A DNA stretch of 64,000 nt from Craspedostauros australis (Eukaryota > Bacillariophyta > Bacillariophyceae > Mastogloiales > Achnanthaceae): NCBI GenBank assembly GCA_026770025.1, contig JAMXDE010000017.1, positions 434,001 through 498,000 of the forward strand. Reading direction: 5' to 3'. The position numbers and the translations under genes are program-made. Under the pieces are notes generated by a model that was not told the origin of the DNA, made no database searches, and worked only from the letters and a program-made list of their open reading frames with translations. Positions 21,044-29,983 of this stretch are shown here, piece by piece. Position 1 is the stretch's first letter. Each line of letters opens with the position of its first letter.

Positions 21044-21450
21044 CATCGCTAGCGATCGAGAGGAGAAGGATAAAGGGGAAAGTACAGTCTCTCTTCAGCA
21101 CCGAACCATGAGGATCAGTGCAGAGTCGTTCCAACGCAACGAATATCGTTTCTTCGTCCTGCCTATAGCAATACTAACTCATAATACCAAGTTCAGATTA
21201 GTACAACACTTCTACTCTATTCATCGTATCAAGTTCTAACAGTTAACTACGTTCAAGTCCCGTGAGCTGCATCAATCGGTCTTCATCAGAAGCCAGCAGT
21301 CCACAAGGCCTACTCCGGTTCGTCTGCAAAAGCACACGAATCCCAACTGTGGGCGAAGATGATGGCACCTACCTTGAATCAGCTCCACTGTGGCAGTGTG
21401 TGTGCTGGCACAATGGAGCCATTCTCTCCCCCCTCGTCATCCCTGAAGAT

Positions 21451-22203
21451 GTATCACACCTGCTTCAAGTACTCCAATACTGCAGGAAGCAGGGACTCCA
21501 GCGCTGAGTAGGTGTCCACCATGTCCAGTCTTGGGTTTCCGGAGACTGAGTTGGCTTCGGTTCGCCATCTGTTGTTTGCCATGATGATATCTCTTGGAAC
21601 ACGCATGTTGATTGCGTGAGAAGTGTATCCTCTGCGAGCTGAGCTGTCAACTCTGTATTTGTCTTGGATGTCCACCTCTGTATCGATGAGGCCTTGGGCC
21701 TGCAAGGCCTCCAGCGCCACGTATACGTTGCCACGGAACTCTAGAAGCCTTGGCGGATTCAGTTTCCTCGTCAAGAGCTTGCCATTACGAAGTCCCACAC
21801 CTTCGACTTGTTGCACCATTCGCTTGATCCATTTGCTGGGTTGCAATCCGGTGCCTGAAGTTGTCCTCACACATGGAACATCGAATCGTGCTCCATTGTG
21901 CATGTTGCCTTTGGTGAGATCGATGATGGCAAGCCATGTGTGCGGAAGCTTCGCGTCTTGAAGATGCTTGAGACTCATAGAGGTAGCAAGAAGATTGATT
22001 TGTAGCATCTCCTCTCCCTGCAGCCCAGTGCAGAAAGCCACAATCGTAAACATAGCCACTTCTGTGGTTCTCTTGTGCTGTGAGTGATTGTTGTCCATTT
22101 TCCATTCGTGCTCCAACAGAGCTTCCAGCCCATGGATCTCGTCAATGGTGTAGGCATGAGCTGGCTTGCAGATTTGACCAACTCTCCTGTTGGAAATCCA
22201 GGG
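21451..22203 (-). pseudogene. Tyrosine-recombinase-like remnant of a mobile element
   Basis: The minus frame is open from ~22203 (just after a TAG) to the stop at ~21454, about 250 codons with no credible start, so the N-terminus is missing. The order of blocks fits tyrosine recombinases: SNRRVGQICKPAHAYTIDEI; then IVAFCTGLQGEEMLQINLL in the box I position; LTKGNMHNGARFDVPCV; then SSARRGYTSHAINMR in the box II position; NNRWR; and DMVDTYSALESLLP holding the candidate nucleophile Tyr. In box I the invariant Arg (TGLR in family members) is Gln (TGLQ), so the copy is probably inactive. From family knowledge, diatoms and oomycetes carry many such recombinase-like copies, related to DIRS/Crypton-type elements. 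The assignment rests on motif order only. Confidence 0.6.
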
Positions 22204-23396
22204 CTATTAGGAGCCTAATGTGCTATTCGATTGCGCCATTTTGGAACTGTGAGATCAATTTCATTACCTCCTTTCAATTCCAATTTGATAGCAAGCATAA
22301 TCCGTAGCAGCACACCATGATCATATGCATGTCCATGATTGCTTTCATCTACTTCATCATCATCTTGCTCTCTCTCTCTCTTGCAGTTTCATCATGCATT
22401 TCAGCTCCATCGTAGCTGTTCTCCATTTGAGCAGTACTTCTTGTAACCTTACGGGTACCTCTGCATGGGTCTCACATTGATCAGTCTCACATCATCATCG
22501 ATTCTTCAGTATTGCTCCCACACCACCACCACATCATCTGCAATCATGTTTGTCAGATGTTGCATTGTCATTCGTGCTCTTGGGTGGCTTGGGGATTGCC
22601 TCTGTTTCTGCTTCTCACCCTTTCTCCCTTTGGGGTGACTCCAGAGTGTCTCTGTCCATTGAGGCACGTCAACTATTTGGGATTTATTGATTGCATCGCA
22701 CATAGTCGTGACTCATGCACAGGTACATCCCGAGTGCTCAAATCCCAGGTTTGCGCCCATTTCCATGATGGGTCATGGACAGACTCTATCTTGGGACATA
22801 ACTGGATTTGGTGCCAGACAAATGGTTGTGTGAGGTGGGACAAGCTACAAGGCTGTCCGAGTGTGATCAACCAGAGTTGAATCTATTGAGTGCGAAAAAC
22901 AATATTGGGAGGTGCGGCAACCATGGGTATAACAACAAGTCTTTACCACCGGTTCCCGACATTCGTTGGCGTTGAAGTCTTGTGAAGGCGGAAGGTGCCA
23001 CAACCGCTGATGGACAGACGACAAGACTGATTCAGTCGATCGCAATTGCGACGTAGTCGTGGATACCAGCCAGAGAGCTCGACATTCGTTGTTCGCATTT
23101 TCCTTCTGCCGAAGATCTCAGTGTTCGCTTGGTCGCGAACATGTGTGTGAACTGCGTGCCGCATGGGACAACGCAACACAACACAACACAACACAACACA
23201 ACACACGCCTTCCTTTTGCGGAAGGATGTTGTGCAGAGTGCAGATCTCTTGCCTTTTGATGTTGTGGGCACTCATAGTCGCAGTCTGCACCATACTTGTG
23301 CGACCTCCTACGAACATTCGTTGCTGGGTTCATCGTATCGCATCCAAACTTCTCCATAACAAAAATAGCATAATACTTCAACACAACATCGAACCC
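22204..23396. other. Intergenic; decayed sequence, then start of duplication copy 2
   Basis: No gene seen. 22204-22960 shows no repeat or domain I can name and may be decayed element flank. From 22962 it is the left flank of duplication copy 2. The (ACAAC)n tract at ~23170-23206 is expanded relative to copy 1, with an inserted GTGCCGCATGGG segment. Confidence 0.4.
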
Positions 23397-25211
23397 ATGG
23401 ATCGAGCAGACCTCAAGCGTAAGCGCCAGGCAGAGGCGGAAGTACCGACGACGATGCCAGAGCCTTCCGAGAGCGATGAGGAGGACTGTCTGGAGGCAAC
23501 GGCGCTTTGGAGGATGTGGGAAGCGGTGGGGCATCTCGAACCTCTTCGTCTTGATCCTTGTGTCGTCAAAGATACGAAGAGAAGCGCCAACAATGTTCCG
23601 AGCACTGCTGCGAATCAAGGCGGGACCGCAGAATGCAAGTCGTCCATTGTCAGCAGCAACAGCAGCGACAGCAAGGAAAAGATGACCGAGGCACGATTGG
23701 TCTTTGACATCTTCATCGCGCATGGATCCGGATTCTGCGACTTCAAGACGCTCATGCGGTGCTGCCTCACCAGCAAGACCATGTTCAACGATACCATGCA
23801 CGGCATTCGCGAACGTCGCATGTGCAAGTACTTCCTCCTCACGCGGGATACGAAAGAGGCAGCCGGGCATGCTGTGATCGGAGGGTGGGATGCATTCATC
23901 AACTTCTTGATGCGCGTGGCACATCTCATCCAATCGTCATTCGCGAAGTTGGGTATGCACACACCGCCAAAGCTGTATCGTGCGTTGATGGCACAGCAAG
24001 CAATCCGATCACTGGACGATTCGCCTCATCCGCTGCTGTTTGAAAGCTACTGGGAGGAGATAGGAGGATACGAGGACAGACAAGATCCACCCAAGCCGAA
24101 ATGGCGGTATGAGAGCGTAGATGCCTTTCCGTGGCGTGGGGATCGCTCAAGCCATGAGGCTACTGTTACTGCTACTGCTATTGCTACTGCTATTGCTACT
24201 GCTATTGCTACTGCTATTGCTACTGGCGGTGATAGTGCAGTTGAAGAATCGCCGCCGCCACCACAGAGTCTATACAGACCCCGGAAACCAACCTTGGCGC
24301 TGTGTTTTGCCTACAGTAATGAGGATGGTGACGGCGATGATGGTAGTGGGTGCGACGTCCCAAGTCATGTGAACTCCGAAGGCTATCTGGTGCTGCCCCA
24401 TGATGGGATGTCGGGGGGCGACATTAAATCATGCAGAACGAATCTCCATGATAGAAACCTTGAAGTGGAAGCGCATATACCGGATGACTCTTTCTACCGG
24501 CATCTGGTAGAAAAGGGCGAGTATCGCTTTCTCTTCGTCGCCTATCGCAAGTACACGTCAGCAGGCATCTTCTGGGTGCTCGCACTCGACAGTGACGACG
24601 CAGTCAATTGCGACGTGGCATGCTCGTGCTGTGGGTCCTGTGATCCCGCTTTTGGTGGGGATGTCCTCGATTCCAACCTAAGCAAGCTCATCGTCTCGAG
24701 TGAAGATGAAGACGGTGATGGCGGCGACGTCTGGGGCTTAGAGCACACAAACCCAGCCGCTTTGTTGGCATGGTCATGCATGGCAAAATCATTGAAGATC
24801 GAGCCTTTTGCCAGTACCTTTGACTTCGACAAGGCAAAGCGAAAGCTCAAGATGGCATTCGACAACAACTGGATCAGGGGAGACATCGCGGATGCGAATG
24901 AGCAAGACGAAGCCATCTGGGAGTATTACAGGAACATGGAGCTCTTGTACGACGACTGAACTCCATCCCATCACGCTCCATGGAGCCAGCATCTTCCGAG
25001 CTGCATTTGAGAAATTCTTATCGTGCATGTCATGGGCGCTGCATCCTCGCAGAAGCCGCTGACGGATAGTCAATCGTTTGTCAGTTCCCCATGCGCCCAT
25101 CGCTGTCTCCTCGGACAGATCCGGACCCTCTCGCAGGGAGGTATGATAGGAACTTGTGGGTGCGAGTGTGCGAGAGGCGGATGGCACAGTACTCTGGGCG
25201 GCTTCTCCTCT
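22962..25211 (+). repeat. Segmental duplication, copy 2 (2.25 kb)
   Basis: Counterpart of 14832-17039. Direct orientation, with starts 8.13 kb apart, and the symporter gene and recombinase remnant in between. Beyond 25211 and before 22962 similarity stops abruptly. Copies in direct orientation could recombine to delete or amplify the symporter interval. Confidence 0.9.
23397..24959 (+). CDS. F-box-like protein, copy 2
   Basis: 520 residues from ATG 23397. It is the same as copy 1 except for one extra Ala-Ile-Ala-Thr unit in the residue ~258-276 repeat and Val to Ala in GDIADANEQ near the C-terminus. The F-box-like segment (~100-140), the Cys cluster and the acidic tail are all intact, so both copies could be expressed. 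The identity extends across synonymous positions, which points to a very recent duplication or to gene conversion. Promoter regions differ more than the coding parts, so expression may have diverged. The function of the region after the F-box is unknown. Confidence 0.55.
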   Translation: MDRADLKRKRQAEAEVPTTMPEPSESDEEDCLEATALWRMWEAVGHLEPLRLDPCVVKDTKRSANNVPSTAANQGGTAECKSSIVSSNSSDSKEKMTEARLVFDIFIAHGSGFCDFKTLMRCCLTSKTMFNDTMHGIRERRMCKYFLLTRDTKEAAGHAVIGGWDAFINFLMRVAHLIQSSFAKLGMHTPPKLYRALMAQQAIRSLDDSPHPLLFESYWEEIGGYEDRQDPPKPKWRYESVDAFPWRGDRSSHEATVTATAIATAIATAIATAIATGGDSAVEESPPPPQSLYRPRKPTLALCFAYSNEDGDGDDGSGCDVPSHVNSEGYLVLPHDGMSGGDIKSCRTNLHDRNLEVEAHIPDDSFYRHLVEKGEYRFLFVAYRKYTSAGIFWVLALDSDDAVNCDVACSCCGSCDPAFGGDVLDSNLSKLIVSSEDEDGDGGDVWGLEHTNPAALLAWSCMAKSLKIEPFASTFDFDKAKRKLKMAFDNNWIRGDIADANEQDEAIWEYYRNMELLYDD

Positions 25212-25604
25212 CGTCGGTCTACAACTACCAAGTTGTACAGTTCGCGCTCCACTCCAAGTAACACAATATGAATAACACGTGAACACTACGATAATATTCT
25301 ACTATAATACTGAGCATTCTATATTGCGTAAGGTCTTGTGCTACCTCTTTGGAGCGTGCGGTCTGTTGGTACTCTATCTATCTATCTATCTATCTCTGGT
25401 AGAGAGATGTTGTGTTCTCGAACACCTCTCCCCAATGCGGTGTCAGACGAGGAAGGAGCACCAAAGGATTCCGACCGAGACAGTGGAGTGTCACCACACA
25501 GTTCTCAAGGATCTGTGCGATTGTGATGCGCAACACAAATGACACTGTTGGCACAAAACCGTATCCAGAAAGCACACAAAGCAGAGACGTCCCTGCCACA
25601 CAGA
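24960..25604. other. Intergenic; end of duplication, promoter of RNase H2A
   Basis: Up to 25211 this is duplicated 3' sequence. The rest is the probable promoter and 5' UTR of the next gene, with a (CTAT)n microsatellite at ~25374-25394. An in-frame ATG at 25539 lies upstream of the preferred RNase H2A start. Confidence 0.45.
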
Positions 25605-26984
25605 ATGGCGACAACACGCGGCCCCCCAACGCCACCAGCGCGTCCGTGCGACGGGCTGTACTGCAGCTGCGTTCATCAACTGTGCTGCACAAAATGCGGC
25701 ACGCCGCAGCTCAGCCAGGAGAAGACCATCCAGCTGTTCCAGCATGACTTGATCGAGGGCAACAACCGCAGCGGTCCGGTGGATGTCTTCGGCAACGGAC
25801 CCATCGTGCTTTCGCATGTGCCCGAGTCCGCAAAGAGAATTGCTTCGACATTGCCAGAGACGAGCGAAGAAATCAATGCCAAAGAGAGCGACAGCAAAAC
25901 TGGCAAAGCCGGCGGAGACGATCGAGATGGAGTCGTTCTCGGCATTGACGAGGCCGGCCGTGGCTGCGTCCTGGGCCCCATGGTGTATGGCATGGCATTC
26001 TGGCATCCCACACAAAAGAAGTACTCCATCCCATCCGGATTCCAGGATTCCAAGGCCCTTTCCGATGACACGCGCAGGGCGCTGTTCCAGCAACTCATCC
26101 GGCACAAGGACATCGGCTTCGGCGTGCGCATCTTTTGGCCGTCGGAGATATCGCGCAACATGATGCGTGCCGACGAGCCCTACAACCTCAATCAGATGAG
26201 CCACGATGCCGCCATGACGCTGATCCAAAAGGTGGTCAACGCCGGCGTCGCGGTGCGCAAATGCTTCATCGACACGGTCGGCGATCCCAGGTCCTATCGG
26301 CGCAAGCTGGAACGGCAGTTCCGCAACATCGAATTCGTCGTGGAGAGCAAGGCGGATGCAAATTACGCACCGTGCTCGGCGGCTTCCGTCGGTAAGTGGT
26401 TGTTGTTGTTGTTGTTGTTGTTGTTGTGCCGTTGCGTGGTTGTTGTTTTGTCGCTGCCGTACCTTCCCATTGCGAGCATCGTGAAGAAGATAAGAGTATT
26501 ATGGAGTATCTACCCTATTCTAGGCTTCTCCGCCTCTCACCCTGCTGCTCACCATTCGTTGCTGCCGCCACCCCGGCTCATGATGCCGTTTCATGATACA
26601 GTGGCGAAAGTCACGAGAGACAGGCTGATTGAGGAATGGAGATTCTCGGAGTCCACATTGCAGGATGACACAGCGAGCGGCGGCAGATCGAAATACCTCA
26701 ACTTCGGCAGCGGATATCCCAGCGACCCCAAGTGCAAGCAGTGGATGGAGGAGCTGCATGATCCCGTGTTCGGCTATTCCAACATCGTGCGGTTCAGCTG
26801 GGCACCAGCGAAGAATGCCGTGGAGAAAAAGGGGGTGTCCGTGGAGTTTCGCGCGGACATCGACGAGGACGAGCTGCAGCAAAAGAAAGGGATGGCCATG
26901 TTCATGGGGGAGAAGAAGCGCAAGCGGCTGCCGTTCTTTCAGAAGCGCAAGCTGCAGGTAGTGTCCAAACTGACATCGAAGTAG
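25605..26984 (+). CDS. RNASEH2A: Ribonuclease H2 subunit A (one intron)
   Basis: Two exons: 25605-26391 and 26602-26984, 389 residues. The donor GTCG|GTAAGT and acceptor GATACAG restore the family sequence AASVVAKVTRD in phase 1. The catalytic core begins GVVLGIDEAGRGCVLGPMVY, with the first acidic pair Asp115/Glu116. It continues DSKALSDDTR, CFIDTVGDPRSYRRKL and VVESKADANYAPCSAASV, so all four carboxylates of type 2 RNase H are in place. The enzyme cuts RNA of RNA:DNA hybrids and removes single ribonucleotides from DNA in the nucleus, with subunits B and C. The ~110-residue N-terminal extension is unusual and has a Cys-rich cluster (CDGLYCSCVHQLCCTKCG). The C-terminus is basic (KKRKRLPFFQKRK), possibly an NLS. 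The intron is 210 bases and stop-free in frame. Confidence 0.92.
   Translation: MATTRGPPTPPARPCDGLYCSCVHQLCCTKCGTPQLSQEKTIQLFQHDLIEGNNRSGPVDVFGNGPIVLSHVPESAKRIASTLPETSEEINAKESDSKTGKAGGDDRDGVVLGIDEAGRGCVLGPMVYGMAFWHPTQKKYSIPSGFQDSKALSDDTRRALFQQLIRHKDIGFGVRIFWPSEISRNMMRADEPYNLNQMSHDAAMTLIQKVVNAGVAVRKCFIDTVGDPRSYRRKLERQFRNIEFVVESKADANYAPCSAASVGKWLLLLLLLLLCRCVVVVLSLPYLPIASIVKKIRVLWSIYPILGFSASHPAAHHSLLPPPRLMMPFHDTVAKVTRDRLIEEWRFSESTLQDDTASGGRSKYLNFGSGYPSDPKCKQWMEELHDPVFGYSNIVRFSWAPAKNAVEKKGVSVEFRADIDEDELQQKKGMAMFMGEKKRKRLPFFQKRKLQVVSKLTSK
26392..26601 (+). other. In-frame, stop-free intron of RNase H2A
   Basis: GTAAGT...ACAG, 210 bases (a multiple of three), with no stop in the exon frame. It begins with a (TTG)n run that would read as poly-Leu. 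Retention would insert 70 hydrophobic residues between the active-site segment and VAKVTRD, almost certainly inactivating the enzyme without triggering a premature stop. Confidence 0.85.
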
Positions 26985-27750
26985 AGCGATACCGACGTCG
27001 AGGTCGACGTTATCACTATGGGACGTGTGCTTTGTTACCACCATCAGTTCTCCAGTGCATCGCTACCACGCGATGTTGACACGGTGGGATTCCGCATTCT
27101 AACTTTATGCACGTAGACTATATCTTCGATGTGGTTCATGCGACTTCTTCGTGACTCACAACTGTTATCCGGGACTGGTATCATTCCTTTTTGGAGAACG
27201 TCGCCCTCAGTCGTGGATGAAGGGACAACATGCTTCGTTTCATTTCTTCACAAATCGTTGTTGATCGGATGCCATCACCAAACCGCCTCTCTGCTTTGTC
27301 GTTCTCTGCGCCCCGCGTTCACGAGTGAGCGCTCCGGCCGTCTGTTTGCTTCGCGGCCCATCTTTGGTGTTCCGCAGGCACATGCGATCAATCAACGAAG
27401 CGCTGAGACATCCAACGAAGAACAAATAAAGGACGCAACTCCGCTGTCAGAGCGAAGTGCAGCACAGTCCACACCAACGCCAACGCCAACACGGCATCCG
27501 GATGACGCGGATCTTGTCTTCCTCTCTCTTGAGATCTGCTTGACACCCAACTGCCGCCAATTGTGGTGACATTGCATTGGAGCATCGCGACAATCATCTT
27601 CGTCATCCACAGTGCGCGCAACGCCGATCCTCCGCCCATCCCGCACAAACATCGTCCATCCCATTTACTATTCCATTTACTATTCCATTTACTATTCCAT
27701 TGCCCATCACGACACATCAAACCATACCCACAGCACAGATCACAAGCACC
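26985..27750. other. Intergenic, 0.77 kb
   Basis: No gene seen. Just upstream of the next start codon a 12-base unit CCATTTACTATT is repeated three times (27661-27699), probably in the 5' UTR. Confidence 0.45.
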
Positions 27751-29493
27751 ATGTACAAAGTTCAACTTGCCGTCTACGATCTGAGCAGGGGGATGGCCCG
27801 AATGCTGTTCTCGCAGATGTTCCCTCCCAACAGCGGCGACGGAGACATGCGGAGCGTGGACTGCATCCCTCACACTGCGTTGCTGGTGCACGGGAAGGAG
27901 TACTTCTTCGGGTCCGGCATCCAGGTTGTGGCCAACATCCCGCAGTTCCGATCGACCATGGGCATGCATCCCTTCCAGATCGTCGACATGGGAACCACCG
28001 CGGTGTCCTGCGCCGCCTTCGAGACGTGGCTGCACCAGCAGCAGTCCAACGCGGACTGGGCAGCCGACACGTACGATCTCTTCCATCACAACTGCAACCA
28101 CTTTTCGCACACGGCCGCCCTGCAAGGGCTCAGGCTCTCGAAGGGCATACCCGACTGGATCCTGCAGGTGCCAAGCACCGTGCTCTCCACTCCCTTGGGT
28201 CAGCAGCTCTACCCCTTCCTGCAGCAGGTCAATAACTTCAACGGTGGTGGTGTCTCATCCTCTTCGTCCTCATCCTCGTTCGTGCCGATGACAGCTGGCT
28301 CATCTTCGACCACCGCGTATGCCCATGCATCGTCAACCTCATCAGCGGGCGCTCCCGCAACTGCGATAGCATACGCGTCATCCTCGTCGTCCGCGGCTGC
28401 GTCATCGTCCAGCTACAACCCGTGGGCGACAAGCACGGCGACAAGCACCGCTTCCGTTCCGCCCGCAGCGGCGCCTCCCAGTCGAGGCGTCGTGTCATCC
28501 GCGTCTTCGGTTGCATCAAACGCATCCTCAAAGGGCAGCGCGACCAGCAGTACATCCCCACCCAGGACACCCATCCTCAACACTTACAGCCAGCCTTTGG
28601 TGTCCAACAACACGCAGGCCGTTCCCCTTTGCATTGCGAAACTGAAGCACTACGACCCGACCCTGCGTGCGAACTTCATCCTGAGTCATTTCGATTCCAC
28701 CAAGCCACCGTCCAACAATCACAGCGTGCCTTCATCCATCATCGTCCAACGCATCTTGACTCTGTGTTCCAAGGTCACAGAGGATGCGAACAACACGAAG
28801 CTTCTCACGTTCGCGCTCATGCTGTTACGACTTGTAGTCCTCATGAAGGACGGCAATACCAGTGCCGACGCCAACGGTGACAACGTGCCCAGCGGCCACC
28901 ACAGTGACATCAGCAGCGACACGACGCAGGTTGTCTTCGATTGGATGCAAGCCAATGAGGGCTCTCTCTTGCAAAATCAAACATGCCATACAGCCATGAC
29001 ATACTGCATCTGGAGCAACATGATCAGCACGTGGAAGGAGGACAGGACAGCCGCCGTGGACGCATCGCGGTTGGAATGGATGCTGGAATACGTGCTGCGG
29101 GACGTCACGTCTTCACAAGCGCAGTTGCAGCAAGCCGCACTATGCGTCCTATACAATCTGGCATGGTGGAAGAGCGTCGAGCAGCAGACCTGTCCCGACG
29201 ATGACATTGACGAGATCACCGTGACATTGATCTGTGCCAGCGTCCAAGGCTTGCTGGATCAGATGATGCAGCAGCAGCAGGAGTGGCAATTGGTAACGCG
29301 GTTGATGGCGTTGCTTGGCCGTTTGATCGTGAACTCGTCAGGAACGCGATCCGAAGTCGTGGCGTTGATTCAGGACTTGGGTTTGCACGACGCGCTGCGA
29401 GAATGGGCCGTCGTGCAAGAGCCTGCTGCCGTCAAGGAAGATTCCGTCAAATGCATCGGCTTGGCGAAGGAGTTGGTGTCGCTGTTGGGTTGA
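27751..29493 (+). CDS. DeSI/PPPDE-type desumoylase or deubiquitinase fused to a PUL-like domain
   Basis: 580 residues from ATG 27751 (MYKVQLAVYDLSRGMARMLF). The longer upstream frame reads through repeats. The first ~155 residues are a PPPDE thiol peptidase. His41 in DCIPHTALLVHGKEYFFG and Cys115 in DLFHHNCNHFSH form the catalytic pair seen in DeSI-1/PPPDE2, which removes SUMO or ubiquitin. A Ser/Ala/Thr-rich linker (~158-290) follows. The C-terminal ~285 residues are helical (FILSHFDSTKPPSNN, LLTFALMLLRLVVLM, AALCVLYNLAWWKSV, ALLGRLIVNSSGTRSEVVAL) and resemble a PUL domain, the Cdc48/p97-binding armadillo-like fold. By analogy the protein would act on SUMO/ubiquitin conjugates at Cdc48. The peptidase assignment is firm; PUL is from helix pattern and family architecture. 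Confidence 0.82.
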   Translation: MYKVQLAVYDLSRGMARMLFSQMFPPNSGDGDMRSVDCIPHTALLVHGKEYFFGSGIQVVANIPQFRSTMGMHPFQIVDMGTTAVSCAAFETWLHQQQSNADWAADTYDLFHHNCNHFSHTAALQGLRLSKGIPDWILQVPSTVLSTPLGQQLYPFLQQVNNFNGGGVSSSSSSSSFVPMTAGSSSTTAYAHASSTSSAGAPATAIAYASSSSSAAASSSSYNPWATSTATSTASVPPAAAPPSRGVVSSASSVASNASSKGSATSSTSPPRTPILNTYSQPLVSNNTQAVPLCIAKLKHYDPTLRANFILSHFDSTKPPSNNHSVPSSIIVQRILTLCSKVTEDANNTKLLTFALMLLRLVVLMKDGNTSADANGDNVPSGHHSDISSDTTQVVFDWMQANEGSLLQNQTCHTAMTYCIWSNMISTWKEDRTAAVDASRLEWMLEYVLRDVTSSQAQLQQAALCVLYNLAWWKSVEQQTCPDDDIDEITVTLICASVQGLLDQMMQQQQEWQLVTRLMALLGRLIVNSSGTRSEVVALIQDLGLHDALREWAVVQEPAAVKEDSVKCIGLAKELVSLLG

Positions 29494-29983
29494 GATGACG
29501 TCTGGTACATACGCATGGATGCATCAGAAAGATGTAGAATACTCCAATGCTGTGCCAACGAATATGATGTACTCCATGATGTACTCTGCGAAGACAACAT
29601 GGACCCAACGTACAGCATACGGAGAGGCGTGTCGTTGACCGCGTGACAATATCCATGAAGGGTCTTATGGAGGAGGGAGCACATCTCGTACATACTATTA
29701 TACTACCTTGCTTCGCTCCGTGGCAGTCATCTACTCGACCAGGACTCCGTTATGAATCATAAAGTAAACTCTATGTGTCTGTTTGTATGGTCTTTCCAGA
29801 TAGCGCCCATGCGGGTGTGAGAAATCGCATTGAATTTAATATAGTACTCGTGCGAGTAAATCAAGCAGAGAGAGAGAGAGAGAGAGTCACGCTGTGAAAT
29901 CGACCACAACACTCGTATGAATAAGATAGCAAATCGTAGTCCTACATTCAGTATCAGCGCCATTGTTAGAGCAAGGTTATCGA
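29494..29983. other. Convergent intergenic gap
   Basis: No gene seen. AT-rich with a (GA)n run at ~29868-29886 and a CTCGTGCGAGTA motif at ~29846. It holds the 3' ends of the DeSI-PUL gene and SURF1. Confidence 0.45.

Noticed and set aside
25374-25394. Possible regulatory array (CTAT)n
   Set aside because: Ordinary microsatellite; position upstream of RNase H2A gives no further support.
26396-26596. Poly-Val short frame in the RNase H2A intron
   Set aside because: Product of the (TTG)n repeat read in another frame; the region is an intron.
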